The translations under genes and the position numbers were made by a program. From assembly GCF_017876595.1 (NCBI RefSeq), contig NZ_JAGIOG010000001.1, forward strand, positions 2,790,001 to 2,854,000: a stretch of 64,000 nt of DNA, given 5' to 3'. Under the pieces are notes generated by a model. It searched no databases. It was not told the origin of the DNA and worked only from the letters and a program-made list of their open reading frames with translations. The DNA comes from Aeromicrobium fastidiosum. Lineage in GTDB: Bacteria > Actinomycetota > Actinomycetes > Propionibacteriales > Nocardioidaceae. Shown here in pieces: positions 15,272 to 23,181 of this stretch; position 1 is the stretch's first letter, and each line of letters opens with the position of its first letter.

Positions 15272-16108
15272 ATGACGTTCGCATGGCTCAAGGGGCACGG
15301 CACCGAGAACGACTTCGTCCTGCTCCCCGACCATGACGGCACGGTCCACGGCGATCTTGACGCGTCGTTCGTCGCCGCACTGTGCGACCGCCGGCGCGGC
15401 ATCGGGGCCGACGGGGTCCTGCGCGTCATCCGCAGCAGCGCGATCGGCATCGAGTCGGCCGGCGAGTGGTTCATGGACTACCGCAACGCCGACGGCTCGA
15501 TCAGTGAGATGTGCGGCAACGGCACCCGGGTCTTCGCCCTGCACCTGGCGGACGAGGGCCTCGTCGACCCGTCGCAGCCGTTCGTGATCGGCACGCGCGA
15601 CGGCGACAAGACGATGTCGTTCGACCTGTCGACAGGCTCGAGGGGCCACTCGATCAGCGTCGACATGGGCGTCCCGCACGTGCGCGACGTCTCGAAGGTC
15701 TCGGCTGCCGGAAATACGTGGGAGGCGCAGGACGTTCGTACTGGTAATCCCCATGCCGTGGCCTTCGTCGACCGGCTGGACGAGGTCGGCCCGCTGCTGA
15801 CCGAGCCCGACTACGACCAGGCCGTGTATCCCGACGGCGTCAACATCGAGTTCGTCGTCCGCGAGGGCGATCGCCACGTGGCGATGCGTGTGCACGAGCG
15901 CGGTGCGGGGGAGACACGTTCGTGCGGCACCGGTGCGTGCGCCGTGGCGGTGGCCGCCGCCGTGGCCGATGCGGCGCAGCGACCCGTCACCTACCGGGTC
16001 GACGTGCCCGGCGGCACGCTGCACGTCACGTGGGATGCAGACGACCACATCACACTCACCGGCCCCGCAGAGATCGTCGCGCGGGGCACCATGGAATGGA
16101 CTGCATGA
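15272..16108 (+). CDS. dapF: DapF, diaminopimelate epimerase
   Basis: It interconverts LL- and meso-diaminopimelate for lysine and peptidoglycan synthesis, using two cysteines as acid/base. Both are present: MCGNGTR and SCGTGACAVA. The N-terminus KGHGTENDFVLLPD is typical. Length is 278 aa. An odd short segment, LSTGSRGHSIS, sits in the domain linker; its DNA (15629-15639) matches 11 of 15 bases of the interspersed CTTCGACAGGCTCAG element, so the insertion may derive from it. The ATG at 15272 is preferred; an ATG at 15263 is possible. The stop overlaps hflX by 4 bp (ATGA). Confidence 0.96.
   Translation: MTFAWLKGHGTENDFVLLPDHDGTVHGDLDASFVAALCDRRRGIGADGVLRVIRSSAIGIESAGEWFMDYRNADGSISEMCGNGTRVFALHLADEGLVDPSQPFVIGTRDGDKTMSFDLSTGSRGHSISVDMGVPHVRDVSKVSAAGNTWEAQDVRTGNPHAVAFVDRLDEVGPLLTEPDYDQAVYPDGVNIEFVVREGDRHVAMRVHERGAGETRSCGTGACAVAVAAAVADAAQRPVTYRVDVPGGTLHVTWDADDHITLTGPAEIVARGTMEWTA
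15629..15639 (+). repeat. Partial copy of interspersed element inside dapF
   Basis: TCGACAGGCTC, 11 identical bases of the 15-bp CTTCGACAGGCTCAG element, translates to STGS in the dapF reading frame. The full copy in hflX also encodes STGS. Confidence 0.6.
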
Positions 16109-17514
16109 CCGACACTTCGACAGGCTCAGTGGGCAATGGCCCGCAGCAGCAGGGCACCGACGGGCTCGAGCTCGAGGAGCGGCAGTCGCTGCGGCGTGTC
16201 GCCAACATCCGCACCGAGCTCGAGGACATCACCGAGGTCGAGTACCGCCAGCTGCGGCTCGAGCGGGTCGTCCTGGTGGGGGTCTGGACCGAGGGCACCG
16301 TCGAGGACGCCGAGAACTCGATGGCCGAGCTCAAGCTGCTCGCCGAGACGGCCGGCTCCGAGGTGCTCGACGCGCTGATCCAGCGCCGCCAGAAGCCCGA
16401 CCCGGCCACCTACATCGGCTCGGGCAAGGTCGAGGACCTGCGCGCGGTCGTCGAGGCGACCGGTGCCGACACCGTCATCTGTGACGGTGCGCTCGCGCCC
16501 AGCCAGCTGCGCAACCTCGAGGACAAGGTCAAGGTCAAGGTCGTCGACCGCACGGCGCTGATCCTCGACATCTTCGCGCAGCACGCCAAGAGCAAGGAGG
16601 GCAAGGCCCAGGTCGAGCTCGCCCAGCTGCAGTACCAGACCCAGCGGCTGCGCGGCTGGGGTGGCAACCTCTCCCGTCAGGCCGGTGGACAGGCCGCGGG
16701 CGGCGAGGGCATCGGTGGACGAGGTCCGGGTGAGACCAAGCTCGAGACCGACCGTCGTCGCATCCAGATGAAGATGACCAAGCTGCGCCGCGAGCTCAAG
16801 GAGCTCGGCAAGGCCCGCGAGACGAAGAAGGGCAACCGGCAGCGCAACGAGATCCCGTCCGTCGCGATCGCCGGCTACACCAACGCCGGCAAGTCGAGCC
16901 TGCTCAACCGGCTGACCGATGCAGGCGTCCTGGTCGAGAACGCGCTGTTCGCGACCCTCGACCCGACGACGCGGCGCACGCAGACGTCCGACGGTCGCGT
17001 CTACACGCTGTCCGACACCGTGGGTCTCGTGCGCAACCTGCCGCACCAGCTGGTGGAGGCGTTCCGGTCGACGCTCGAGGAGGTCGCCGAGTCCGATCTC
17101 ATCCTGCACGTCGTCGACGGCTCCGATCCAGACCCCGAGGGACAGATCAGCGCGGTGCGCCAGGTCATCCTCGAGGCGGGTGCCGCCGAGGTGCCCGAGC
17201 TCGTCGTGATCAACAAGGCCGACGCCGCCGACCCGCTCGTCCTCAAGCAGCTGCTGGTGCGCGAGCCGCACGCCGTGGTCGTCAGCGCCCGCACGGGCGA
17301 GGGCATCGACGAGCTGCTGAGCGCGATCGAGGCCGATCTGCCGCAGCCGTCGAGTCGCGTCGACATCGTGCTGCCGTACGCCCGCGGCGACCTGCTCAAC
17401 CTGATCCACACGCAGGGCGAGATCGAGTCGCTCGACCACGAGGCCGATGGCACGCACGTCGTCGCGCTCGTCAACGGCGCGCTGGCCAACGAGCTGGAGC
17501 AGTACTCGGCCTGA
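16105..17514 (+). CDS. hflX: HflX, ribosome-associated GTPase
   Basis: HflX binds the 50S subunit and splits or rescues stalled ribosomes under stress. The 469-aa protein has the glycine-rich HflX N-domain (IGSGKVEDLR ... LRGWGGNLSRQAGGQAAGGEGIGGRGPGETKLETDRR), then the G domain: G1 GYTNAGKSS (residue ~255), G2 threonine region LDPTTRRT, G3 DTVGLVRNLPH, G4 NKAD, G5 SARTGEG. The ATG at 16105 overlaps the dapF stop, implying coupled translation. The first ~12 codons carry a complete interspersed 15-bp element (16115-16129) encoding TSTGS, an insertion into a variable N-terminus. Confidence 0.96.
   Translation: MTDTSTGSVGNGPQQQGTDGLELEERQSLRRVANIRTELEDITEVEYRQLRLERVVLVGVWTEGTVEDAENSMAELKLLAETAGSEVLDALIQRRQKPDPATYIGSGKVEDLRAVVEATGADTVICDGALAPSQLRNLEDKVKVKVVDRTALILDIFAQHAKSKEGKAQVELAQLQYQTQRLRGWGGNLSRQAGGQAAGGEGIGGRGPGETKLETDRRRIQMKMTKLRRELKELGKARETKKGNRQRNEIPSVAIAGYTNAGKSSLLNRLTDAGVLVENALFATLDPTTRRTQTSDGRVYTLSDTVGLVRNLPHQLVEAFRSTLEEVAESDLILHVVDGSDPDPEGQISAVRQVILEAGAAEVPELVVINKADAADPLVLKQLLVREPHAVVVSARTGEGIDELLSAIEADLPQPSSRVDIVLPYARGDLLNLIHTQGEIESLDHEADGTHVVALVNGALANELEQYSA
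16115..16129 (+). repeat. Interspersed 15-bp element CTTCGACAGGCTCAG in hflX
   Basis: An exact copy lies within the first codons of hflX. Its reverse complement occurs exactly at 42524-42538 in nrdJ, with shorter matches at 15629-15639 and 60097-60108. All lie in variable, apparently tolerant protein regions. Confidence 0.8.
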
Positions 17515-17616
17515 TCGGACGGCCTGAGAAGTTCCCGGCGATCCGACCCATCCACGGGTGCGTCGGTGCCGAACTGTGAGCAATCAGTGTTACCTACCTC
17601 ACAGAAGGTCGTCCCC

Positions 17617-18363
17617 ATGCGTCCCAGCATCAAGGTCACTCCCGCATTCGTCATCGCCTCGCTCGCCCTCGTGGTGGTCGCTTCCGGCGGCACCGCCTAT
17701 GCCGCCACCAAGATCGGCTCCGCCGAGATCAAGGACAACTCCATCCGCGGTGTCGACGTCAAGAGCAACGAGATACGCAGCTCCGACATCAAGAACGGCG
17801 CGCTCCGCGCCCAGGACTTCGGCCCCGGCGTCCTCCAGCAGGGCCCGAAGGGCGACAAGGGTGCCACCGGTCCGGCCGGTGCCGGCCGCTGGCTGCTCGT
17901 CGACGCCAGCGGAGCGATCGTCGCGCAGTCGGGTGGTTTCAGCGTCGCGTCGGCCTACAACGCCATCCCCGGCACCACGCCGCCCGGTGCTGTCGGCAAC
18001 GTCTACATCAACGCCAACGAGGACCTCAGCAACAACGCCATCTCCGTCTCGATCGCCCTGCAGAACAAGACCGAGCAGGACGCGGAGAGCACCCCGGGCG
18101 CGGGCAACGTCAACGGTCGCGCCGACGCCGCCGACGCCAACCCGGAGTTCTCCGGCGAGATCACCTCGACGGTGTGCGGCATCACGAACGTCGTCGCCTG
18201 CGCGCCGGCCGGCACGGACAACCGCAAGCACCTCGTGGTCAGCCCGCGACTCAGCGACGGCCGGGTCACGACGGACGCGAACCGCAAGCGGTTCTACGTG
18301 ACGATCACGGGCGACTCGACGGATCTCGTCGCGACGCCGGACATCCCGGCCAAGGCCCTCTAG
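17617..18363 (+). CDS. Secreted protein with short beta-solenoid-like repeats and collagen-like segment (248 aa)
   Basis: A signal peptide or anchor (VTPAFVIASLALVVVASGGTAYA) is followed by imperfect ~10-residue repeats: IGSAEIKDNSIRGVDVKSNEIRSSDIKNGALRAQDF. Such repeats are frequent in secreted actinobacterial proteins and may form a stacked beta structure. A short collagen-like GPKGDKGATGPAG follows, then a ~150-aa globular domain. A second gene with the same N-terminal architecture lies at 20585. The role is unknown; surface display is inferred. The ATG at 17617 follows ACAGAAGG. It is separated from hflX by 102 bp. Confidence 0.75.
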   Translation: MRPSIKVTPAFVIASLALVVVASGGTAYAATKIGSAEIKDNSIRGVDVKSNEIRSSDIKNGALRAQDFGPGVLQQGPKGDKGATGPAGAGRWLLVDASGAIVAQSGGFSVASAYNAIPGTTPPGAVGNVYINANEDLSNNAISVSIALQNKTEQDAESTPGAGNVNGRADAADANPEFSGEITSTVCGITNVVACAPAGTDNRKHLVVSPRLSDGRVTTDANRKRFYVTITGDSTDLVATPDIPAKAL

Positions 18364-18382
18364 GTCGAACGTCGGGTGTGAG

Positions 18383-19471
18383 TCACCCGCGCCTGGTCGG
18401 CGGTGCCAGCAGTACACCGCCGACCAGGCCGCGCACCGTCAGCGCCGCGACGACCGTCCAGGCACCGACCAGTGCGACGAACAGGCCGGCGGCGAGGGCC
18501 GACAGGACGTCCGAGCCGGTGGCGACGGCAAGGCCGGACGTGCCGGTGACCACGGTGCCGACCGGGAACGTGAACGACCACCAGGTCAGGGCGAAGGGGA
18601 GTCCATCGCGGATGGCACGGGCCACGATCACCGCGGCGACCAGTGCCCACGTCAGGGCGACCCCCACGGCGGCGCAGCCGTAGCCGAGCGCGACGGCCTG
18701 AGCGGTGCCACCGGCGAGCCCGCCCAGCACGTGCGCCGCAGTGGCCGACTGGCCCAACGGCCCGAGGACGATGACCAGCGTCGGGATGCTCGTCGGCTCC
18801 CCGATGTGCCCGTCCAGCGTGCGACGGACGATCGTGAGCAGCAGCGGGGCGCTCGCGACCAAGGCGACGGCGAAGAACGCACAGCATCCGACCTTCATGG
18901 CGGGTCGCAGGCTGGCAGCCAGGTGCGGGACGAGCAGCGCGCCGGTCGCGGCGCTGACCATCGGGGGGACGACCGGCATGAGCCATCCGCCGAACGCCGG
19001 CCCGCCATAGGGGTCCGCTCCGCGCAGGGTGCGGCGGGGAATGCTGATCAGCGTCCACAGGCCCAGTGCCGTGCCGGCAGACCACAGGACGACATCGACG
19101 GCTACGGCAGCGCCGAGGCCCACGAGGTCGACCCCGACCAGCAGTGTGGCCGCCCCGACGGTCATGAGTGCCATCGCGGGCGCACCGTAGAAGTGGGCAA
19201 TGACGGGGTGCTCGACGTGGCCGCGTGCCGTCGAGGGACGCAGCCCCCACTGCGCCGCCGTCGCTGCGCCGACCGCGAGCAGGAGCAGCGACGCCAGGGC
19301 CCACATCACGATTGACAGCGCGTGGAGACCGCGGGCGTGGACCGGCAGGCCGGCCGCGGCGGTGGCGACGATGCCGGTGCCCATGACCCACGTGAACCAG
19401 TGCGGCCCGACCGCCGACAGCGCGTCGTCGGACGAGCCGCGTCGCAGGCCGAGGGAAACGGTCGTGGTCAT
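18383..19471 (-). CDS. TDT family transporter (TehA/SLAC1-like), 362 aa
   Basis: About ten hydrophobic helices are visible, and the N-terminus WFTWVMGTGIVA matches the conserved start of helix 1 in the tellurite-resistance/dicarboxylate transporter family. Later GP-rich turns (VPPMVSAATGALLVPHL, VLGPLGQSATAAHVLGG) are also typical. These proteins conduct anions or export small acids or sulfite; the substrate here is not determinable. The ATG at 19471 (MTTTVSLGL) is preferred over 19525. It is divergent from a LysR regulator 92 bp away that probably controls it. Confidence 0.88.
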   Translation of the reverse strand: MTTTVSLGLRRGSSDDALSAVGPHWFTWVMGTGIVATAAAGLPVHARGLHALSIVMWALASLLLLAVGAATAAQWGLRPSTARGHVEHPVIAHFYGAPAMALMTVGAATLLVGVDLVGLGAAVAVDVVLWSAGTALGLWTLISIPRRTLRGADPYGGPAFGGWLMPVVPPMVSAATGALLVPHLAASLRPAMKVGCCAFFAVALVASAPLLLTIVRRTLDGHIGEPTSIPTLVIVLGPLGQSATAAHVLGGLAGGTAQAVALGYGCAAVGVALTWALVAAVIVARAIRDGLPFALTWWSFTFPVGTVVTGTSGLAVATGSDVLSALAAGLFVALVGAWTVVAALTVRGLVGGVLLAPPTRRG

Positions 19472-19563
19472 GAGTCCACTGTCGTCCGGGACGCCGCCCG
19501 GCAGTAGAGGCAGATCGGCGTGCATCCACAGGGTCGACCTGTGGGTGGGCGTACGCTGTCGAC

Positions 19564-20496
19564 GTGCCGCCCAGCCCCCACCTGCCCGATGTCGCAGCCC
19601 TCGCGCTGCTGGTCGAGGTGGCGCGCCTCGGCAGCATCGGTGCGGCCGCCCGCTCGCACGGCACGACGCAGCAGGCTGCCTCCGAGCGACTGCGGTCGCT
19701 CGAGACCCAGGTCGGCTTCGCGGTGCTGCGCCGTGGCGCGCGGGGATCGACGCTGACGCCGTCGGGCACGGTGCTGGTCGAGTGGGCGTCGCGTCTGCTG
19801 GAGGTCGCCGACGAGGTCGACGGTGCCATCGCCACGCTGCGCGACGACGTCCGCCGCGAGCTGCACGTCGCCGCCAGCATGACGATCGCCGAGCACCTCG
19901 TGCCGCGGTGGCTCGTGCAGCTGCGCCGCCGACAGGTGCGAGAGGGCGTCCCGCCGACCACGGTCAGCCTGCACGCGGCCAACAGCCGGGACGTCGTCGC
20001 CGCGGTCGTCGACGGATCGGCCGACCTCGGCTTCGTCGAGGGCACGGAGCCGCCGAAGGGCAAGGGCCTCGCCGTCCGCGACGTCGGGTCCGACGAGCTC
20101 GTGCTGGTCGTCGGAGCCGACGACCGGCTGGCCGCGACCCGCCGGGCGCTGGGCCCGCAGCTGGTCGCCGGCCTGACGCTGACCAGCCGCGAGGTCGGAT
20201 CGGGCACCCGCGAGGTGGTCGAGCGCGCCCTCGCCGAGCACGGCCTGGAGATGGCACCGCCCGAGGCCGAGCTCACGACGTCCACCGCGGTGCGCTCGTC
20301 GGTGCGGGCCGGGGGAGCGCCGGCCTTCCTCAGCTCGCTGGTGGTCGAGGGCGACCTGGCATCGGGGCACCTCGTCGCGGTGCCCACGACAGGTCTCGAC
20401 CTGCGGCGCACGTTTCGCGCGGTCTGGGCAGGGAGCGACGCGCCGCCAGCCGGGCCCGTGCGCGAGCTGCTCGGGCTCGCGAGTGCCGCGGGCTGA
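19564..20496 (+). CDS. LysR-family transcriptional regulator (310 aa)
   Basis: The N-terminal winged helix reads LALLVEVARLGSIGAAARSHGTTQQAASERLRSLETQVGFAVLRRGARGSTLTPSG, followed by a linker helix and a two-lobed periplasmic-binding-like effector domain (LHVAASMTIAEHLVPRWL ... VGSGTREVVE). The GTG at 19564 is the first start in frame. Divergent arrangement with the TDT transporter at 18383 is the classic LysR layout, so it probably activates that transporter in response to its substrate. Confidence 0.9.
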   Translation: MPPSPHLPDVAALALLVEVARLGSIGAAARSHGTTQQAASERLRSLETQVGFAVLRRGARGSTLTPSGTVLVEWASRLLEVADEVDGAIATLRDDVRRELHVAASMTIAEHLVPRWLVQLRRRQVREGVPPTTVSLHAANSRDVVAAVVDGSADLGFVEGTEPPKGKGLAVRDVGSDELVLVVGADDRLAATRRALGPQLVAGLTLTSREVGSGTREVVERALAEHGLEMAPPEAELTTSTAVRSSVRAGGAPAFLSSLVVEGDLASGHLVAVPTTGLDLRRTFRAVWAGSDAPPAGPVRELLGLASAAG

Positions 20497-20584
20497 TCGC
20501 ACGGGCCGAGAACGCGGGAAAACCCCACTGTTCGGACGGCCCTGCGGCGAGCAGGATCAGGAGACCCCGACCCAAGGAGCTCCC

Positions 20585-21157
20585 ATGTCCGCACCGTCCC
20601 GCACGCGCCGCGACAGCTGGTGGCGCACCGCGCCCGTCCTGACCATCGCGGTGCTGGCCCTCGTGATGTCGACCGCCGGTGGTGCGTACGCCGTCGCCAA
20701 GAACAGCATCGGCAGCAAGCAGCTCAAGAACAATGCCGTCACCACGACCAAGATCAAGAAGAGCGCCGTGCAGTCGTCCGACATCCGCGACGGTGTGGTC
20801 ACGGGGGCCGACGTCAAGGACGGTTCGCTGACGGCCGGTGACTTCGCGCCCGGCCAGCTGCCGCCCGTCCCAGCCGGATCCAGCCGCATCTTCTTCGCGA
20901 AGGTCGACGCGTCCGGGCTCCTGACGGCCAGGTCGCCGGGTGTGGTGTCTGCCAGCAGGGCAGGCACCGGAACCTACGACGTCCAGCTGACCTTCGACGC
21001 CTCGCCGTGCGGGGTCACGTCCTCGGCGACGACCTCCAACCGCAACACGGGTGCCGTCACGGTCAGTGGCAACCAGGTCGAGGTCGTCGCACGCGACGTC
21101 ACCGCGGGAGGGGCGCCCTTCGCCGACGCGGCGTTCAGCCTGATGATCGTCTGCTGA
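20585..21157 (+). CDS. Secreted repeat protein, paralogue of the 17617 gene in architecture (190 aa)
   Basis: After Arg-rich MSAPSRTRRDSWWRTAP comes a hydrophobic anchor (VLTIAVLALVMSTAGGAYAVA) and the repeat block NSIGSKQLKNNAVTTTKIKKSAVQSSDIRDGVVTGADVKDGSLTAGDFAPGQL. The repeat period of ~10 residues, each with a G/S-x-x-(I/V/L)-K/D step, parallels that of 17617-18363. The C-terminal ~100 residues differ, with two Cys. The ribosome site AAGGAG precedes ATG 20585. Likely exported and wall-associated; function unknown. Confidence 0.75.
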   Translation: MSAPSRTRRDSWWRTAPVLTIAVLALVMSTAGGAYAVAKNSIGSKQLKNNAVTTTKIKKSAVQSSDIRDGVVTGADVKDGSLTAGDFAPGQLPPVPAGSSRIFFAKVDASGLLTARSPGVVSASRAGTGTYDVQLTFDASPCGVTSSATTSNRNTGAVTVSGNQVEVVARDVTAGGAPFADAAFSLMIVC

Positions 21158-21213
21158 CGCGGCGGTGTGGACGGCGTCGCGTGACGTCGGAGCGCCCCGG
21201 ATAGCCTTCGGGG

Positions 21214-23142
21214 GTGCCTGACATCCGCGACGTCCTCCACGCCGCCGTCGAGGCCGTGGGCGGCGAGGACCGTCCCGGCCAGATCCAGATGGCCGAGGCG
21301 GTCAAGCACGCCCTCGACTCCGGCGAGCACCTGCTCGTGCAGGCCGGCACGGGCACCGGCAAGTCGCTGGGCTACCTCGTCCCGAGCCTCCTGCACGGCA
21401 AGCGCGTCGTCGTCGCGACCGCGACGCTCAACCTGCAGCACCAGCTCGTCGAGCGCGACATCCCGGCACTCAAGGACGCCGCCCGGGCGACGCTCGACAA
21501 GGTCCCGCATCACGCCGTCGTCAAGGGGCGCAGCAACTACGCGTGCCTGCATCGGGTGCGCGAGGGCGCGCCCGACGACCAGGGCACGCTCGTCGAGATC
21601 CCTGACGGATCGCTCGGTGCCGAGGTCGTCGAGCTGCGCGAGTGGGCCGAGGAGCAGGCCGCCGCGGGGCACACGGGCGATCGCGACTCCGCGCCGTCCC
21701 ACAACGACCGCGCCTGGCGGCAGGTGAGCGTCAGCCACCGCGAGTGCCTGGGTGCGTCCCGCTGCGCGCACGCCCTCGAGTGCTTCGCCGAGCTGGCCCG
21801 CGAGGACGCCCACAGCGCCCAGGTCGTGGTCACCAACCACGCCCTGCTCGCGATCGACGCGATCGACGGCGTGCCGATGCTGCCCGAGTACGACGCCGTC
21901 GTCGTCGACGAGGCGCACGAGCTGGCCGCCCGCGTCACGCAGGCCTCCACCGACGAGCTCGACCCCGTCATCGTCGAGCGAGCAGCCCGACGCGCTCGTG
22001 CACGCATCAGCTCGGGGGAGGGTGACGACCTCACCGACGCCTCCGACGCGCTGGCCGACATCCTGGCCCGCACCGAGGCCGGACGCATCGACGAGCTGCC
22101 CCAGCCCCTGCACGCCGTGCTGTCGCTGGTGCGCGACTCAGCGCGAGCGTGCCTGTCGGCGTTCCCCAAGGAGGACAAGGGCGAGCCCGACGCCGCCCTG
22201 CAGCAGGCCAAGGGCATGGTCGACGACGTCCGCAAGATCGCCGAGCGCATGGCCTCCAAGATCGAGACCGACGTGCTGTGGATCAGCGACAACCGCGGCA
22301 ACAAGCAGCTGCACATCGCGCCCATCGACGTGTCCGGCGCGCTGCGCGACAAGCTCTTCGCCGACAAGACCGTCGTGCTCACCAGCGCGACCCTCAAGCT
22401 CGGGGGCGGTTTCGAGCCCGTCGCGCGGTCGCTCGGCCTGTGGGGGGACGACCCGCCGTGGGCGTCGCTCGACGTCGGCTCGCCTTTCGACTACGCCAAG
22501 CAGGGGATGCTGTACGTCGCCCGACACCTGCCGGCCCCGGGCCGCGACGGCCTGGAGGAGGCGCAGCTCGCCGAGATCACCGATCTGATCGAGGCGGCGG
22601 GCGGCCGCACCCTCGGGCTGTTCTCGTCGCGCCGCGGTGCGGAGAAGGCGGCCGAGGAGGTGCGCGAACGTCTGCCCGACCTCGACATCTGGTGCCAAGG
22701 CGACGCCCAGCTGCCCGAGCTGGCCCGGCGGTTCGCCGAGTCGCCCAGCTCGTGCCTGTTCGGCACCCTGAGCCTGTGGCAGGGCGTCGACCTGCCCGGC
22801 GACACGTGCCAGCTGGTCATCATCGACCGCATCCCGTTCCCGCGGCCCGACGACCCGCTCATGAGCGCGCGACAGAGGCTCGTCGAGAAGCGCGGCGGCA
22901 ACGGCTTCATGACCGTCGCGGCCCAGCACGCGGCACTCCTGCTGGCGCAGGGCACGGGACGGCTCATCCGCCGGGCCACCGACCGGGGCGTCGTGGCGGT
23001 GCTCGATCCCCGCGTCGTGACGGCACGTTACGGGTCGTTCCTGACCGCCTCGATGCCCGACATGTGGCGCACGACCGACCGTGCGACGGCCCTCGCGGCG
23101 CTCCGGCGGCTCGATGAGGCCGCTCTCGCCGCATCCGGCTGA
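21214..23142 (+). CDS. DinG/XPD-like ATP-dependent DNA helicase (642 aa)
   Basis: This superfamily-2 helicase has an iron-sulfur domain. Motif I AGTGTGKSLGYLVP is at residues ~44-57 and motif II VVDEAHELAAR around residue 230. The four cluster Cys fit YACLHR, ECLGASRC and LECF. C-terminal motifs include LTSATLKLGGGF, FGTLSLWQGVDLPG and QGTGRLIRR. DinG-type enzymes unwind 5'-to-3', including R-loops and G-quadruplexes, in DNA repair. The GTG at 21214 gives MPDIRDVLHAAV. The family's usual place between hflX and lexA in actinobacteria is kept here, interrupted by the repeat proteins. No LexA box is visible upstream. Confidence 0.93.
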   Translation: MPDIRDVLHAAVEAVGGEDRPGQIQMAEAVKHALDSGEHLLVQAGTGTGKSLGYLVPSLLHGKRVVVATATLNLQHQLVERDIPALKDAARATLDKVPHHAVVKGRSNYACLHRVREGAPDDQGTLVEIPDGSLGAEVVELREWAEEQAAAGHTGDRDSAPSHNDRAWRQVSVSHRECLGASRCAHALECFAELAREDAHSAQVVVTNHALLAIDAIDGVPMLPEYDAVVVDEAHELAARVTQASTDELDPVIVERAARRARARISSGEGDDLTDASDALADILARTEAGRIDELPQPLHAVLSLVRDSARACLSAFPKEDKGEPDAALQQAKGMVDDVRKIAERMASKIETDVLWISDNRGNKQLHIAPIDVSGALRDKLFADKTVVLTSATLKLGGGFEPVARSLGLWGDDPPWASLDVGSPFDYAKQGMLYVARHLPAPGRDGLEEAQLAEITDLIEAAGGRTLGLFSSRRGAEKAAEEVRERLPDLDIWCQGDAQLPELARRFAESPSSCLFGTLSLWQGVDLPGDTCQLVIIDRIPFPRPDDPLMSARQRLVEKRGGNGFMTVAAQHAALLLAQGTGRLIRRATDRGVVAVLDPRVVTARYGSFLTASMPDMWRTTDRATALAALRRLDEAALAASG

Positions 23143-23181
23143 TATTGTCATCGGGTTGTTCGCCTAGCCTTCGGGGATTCC

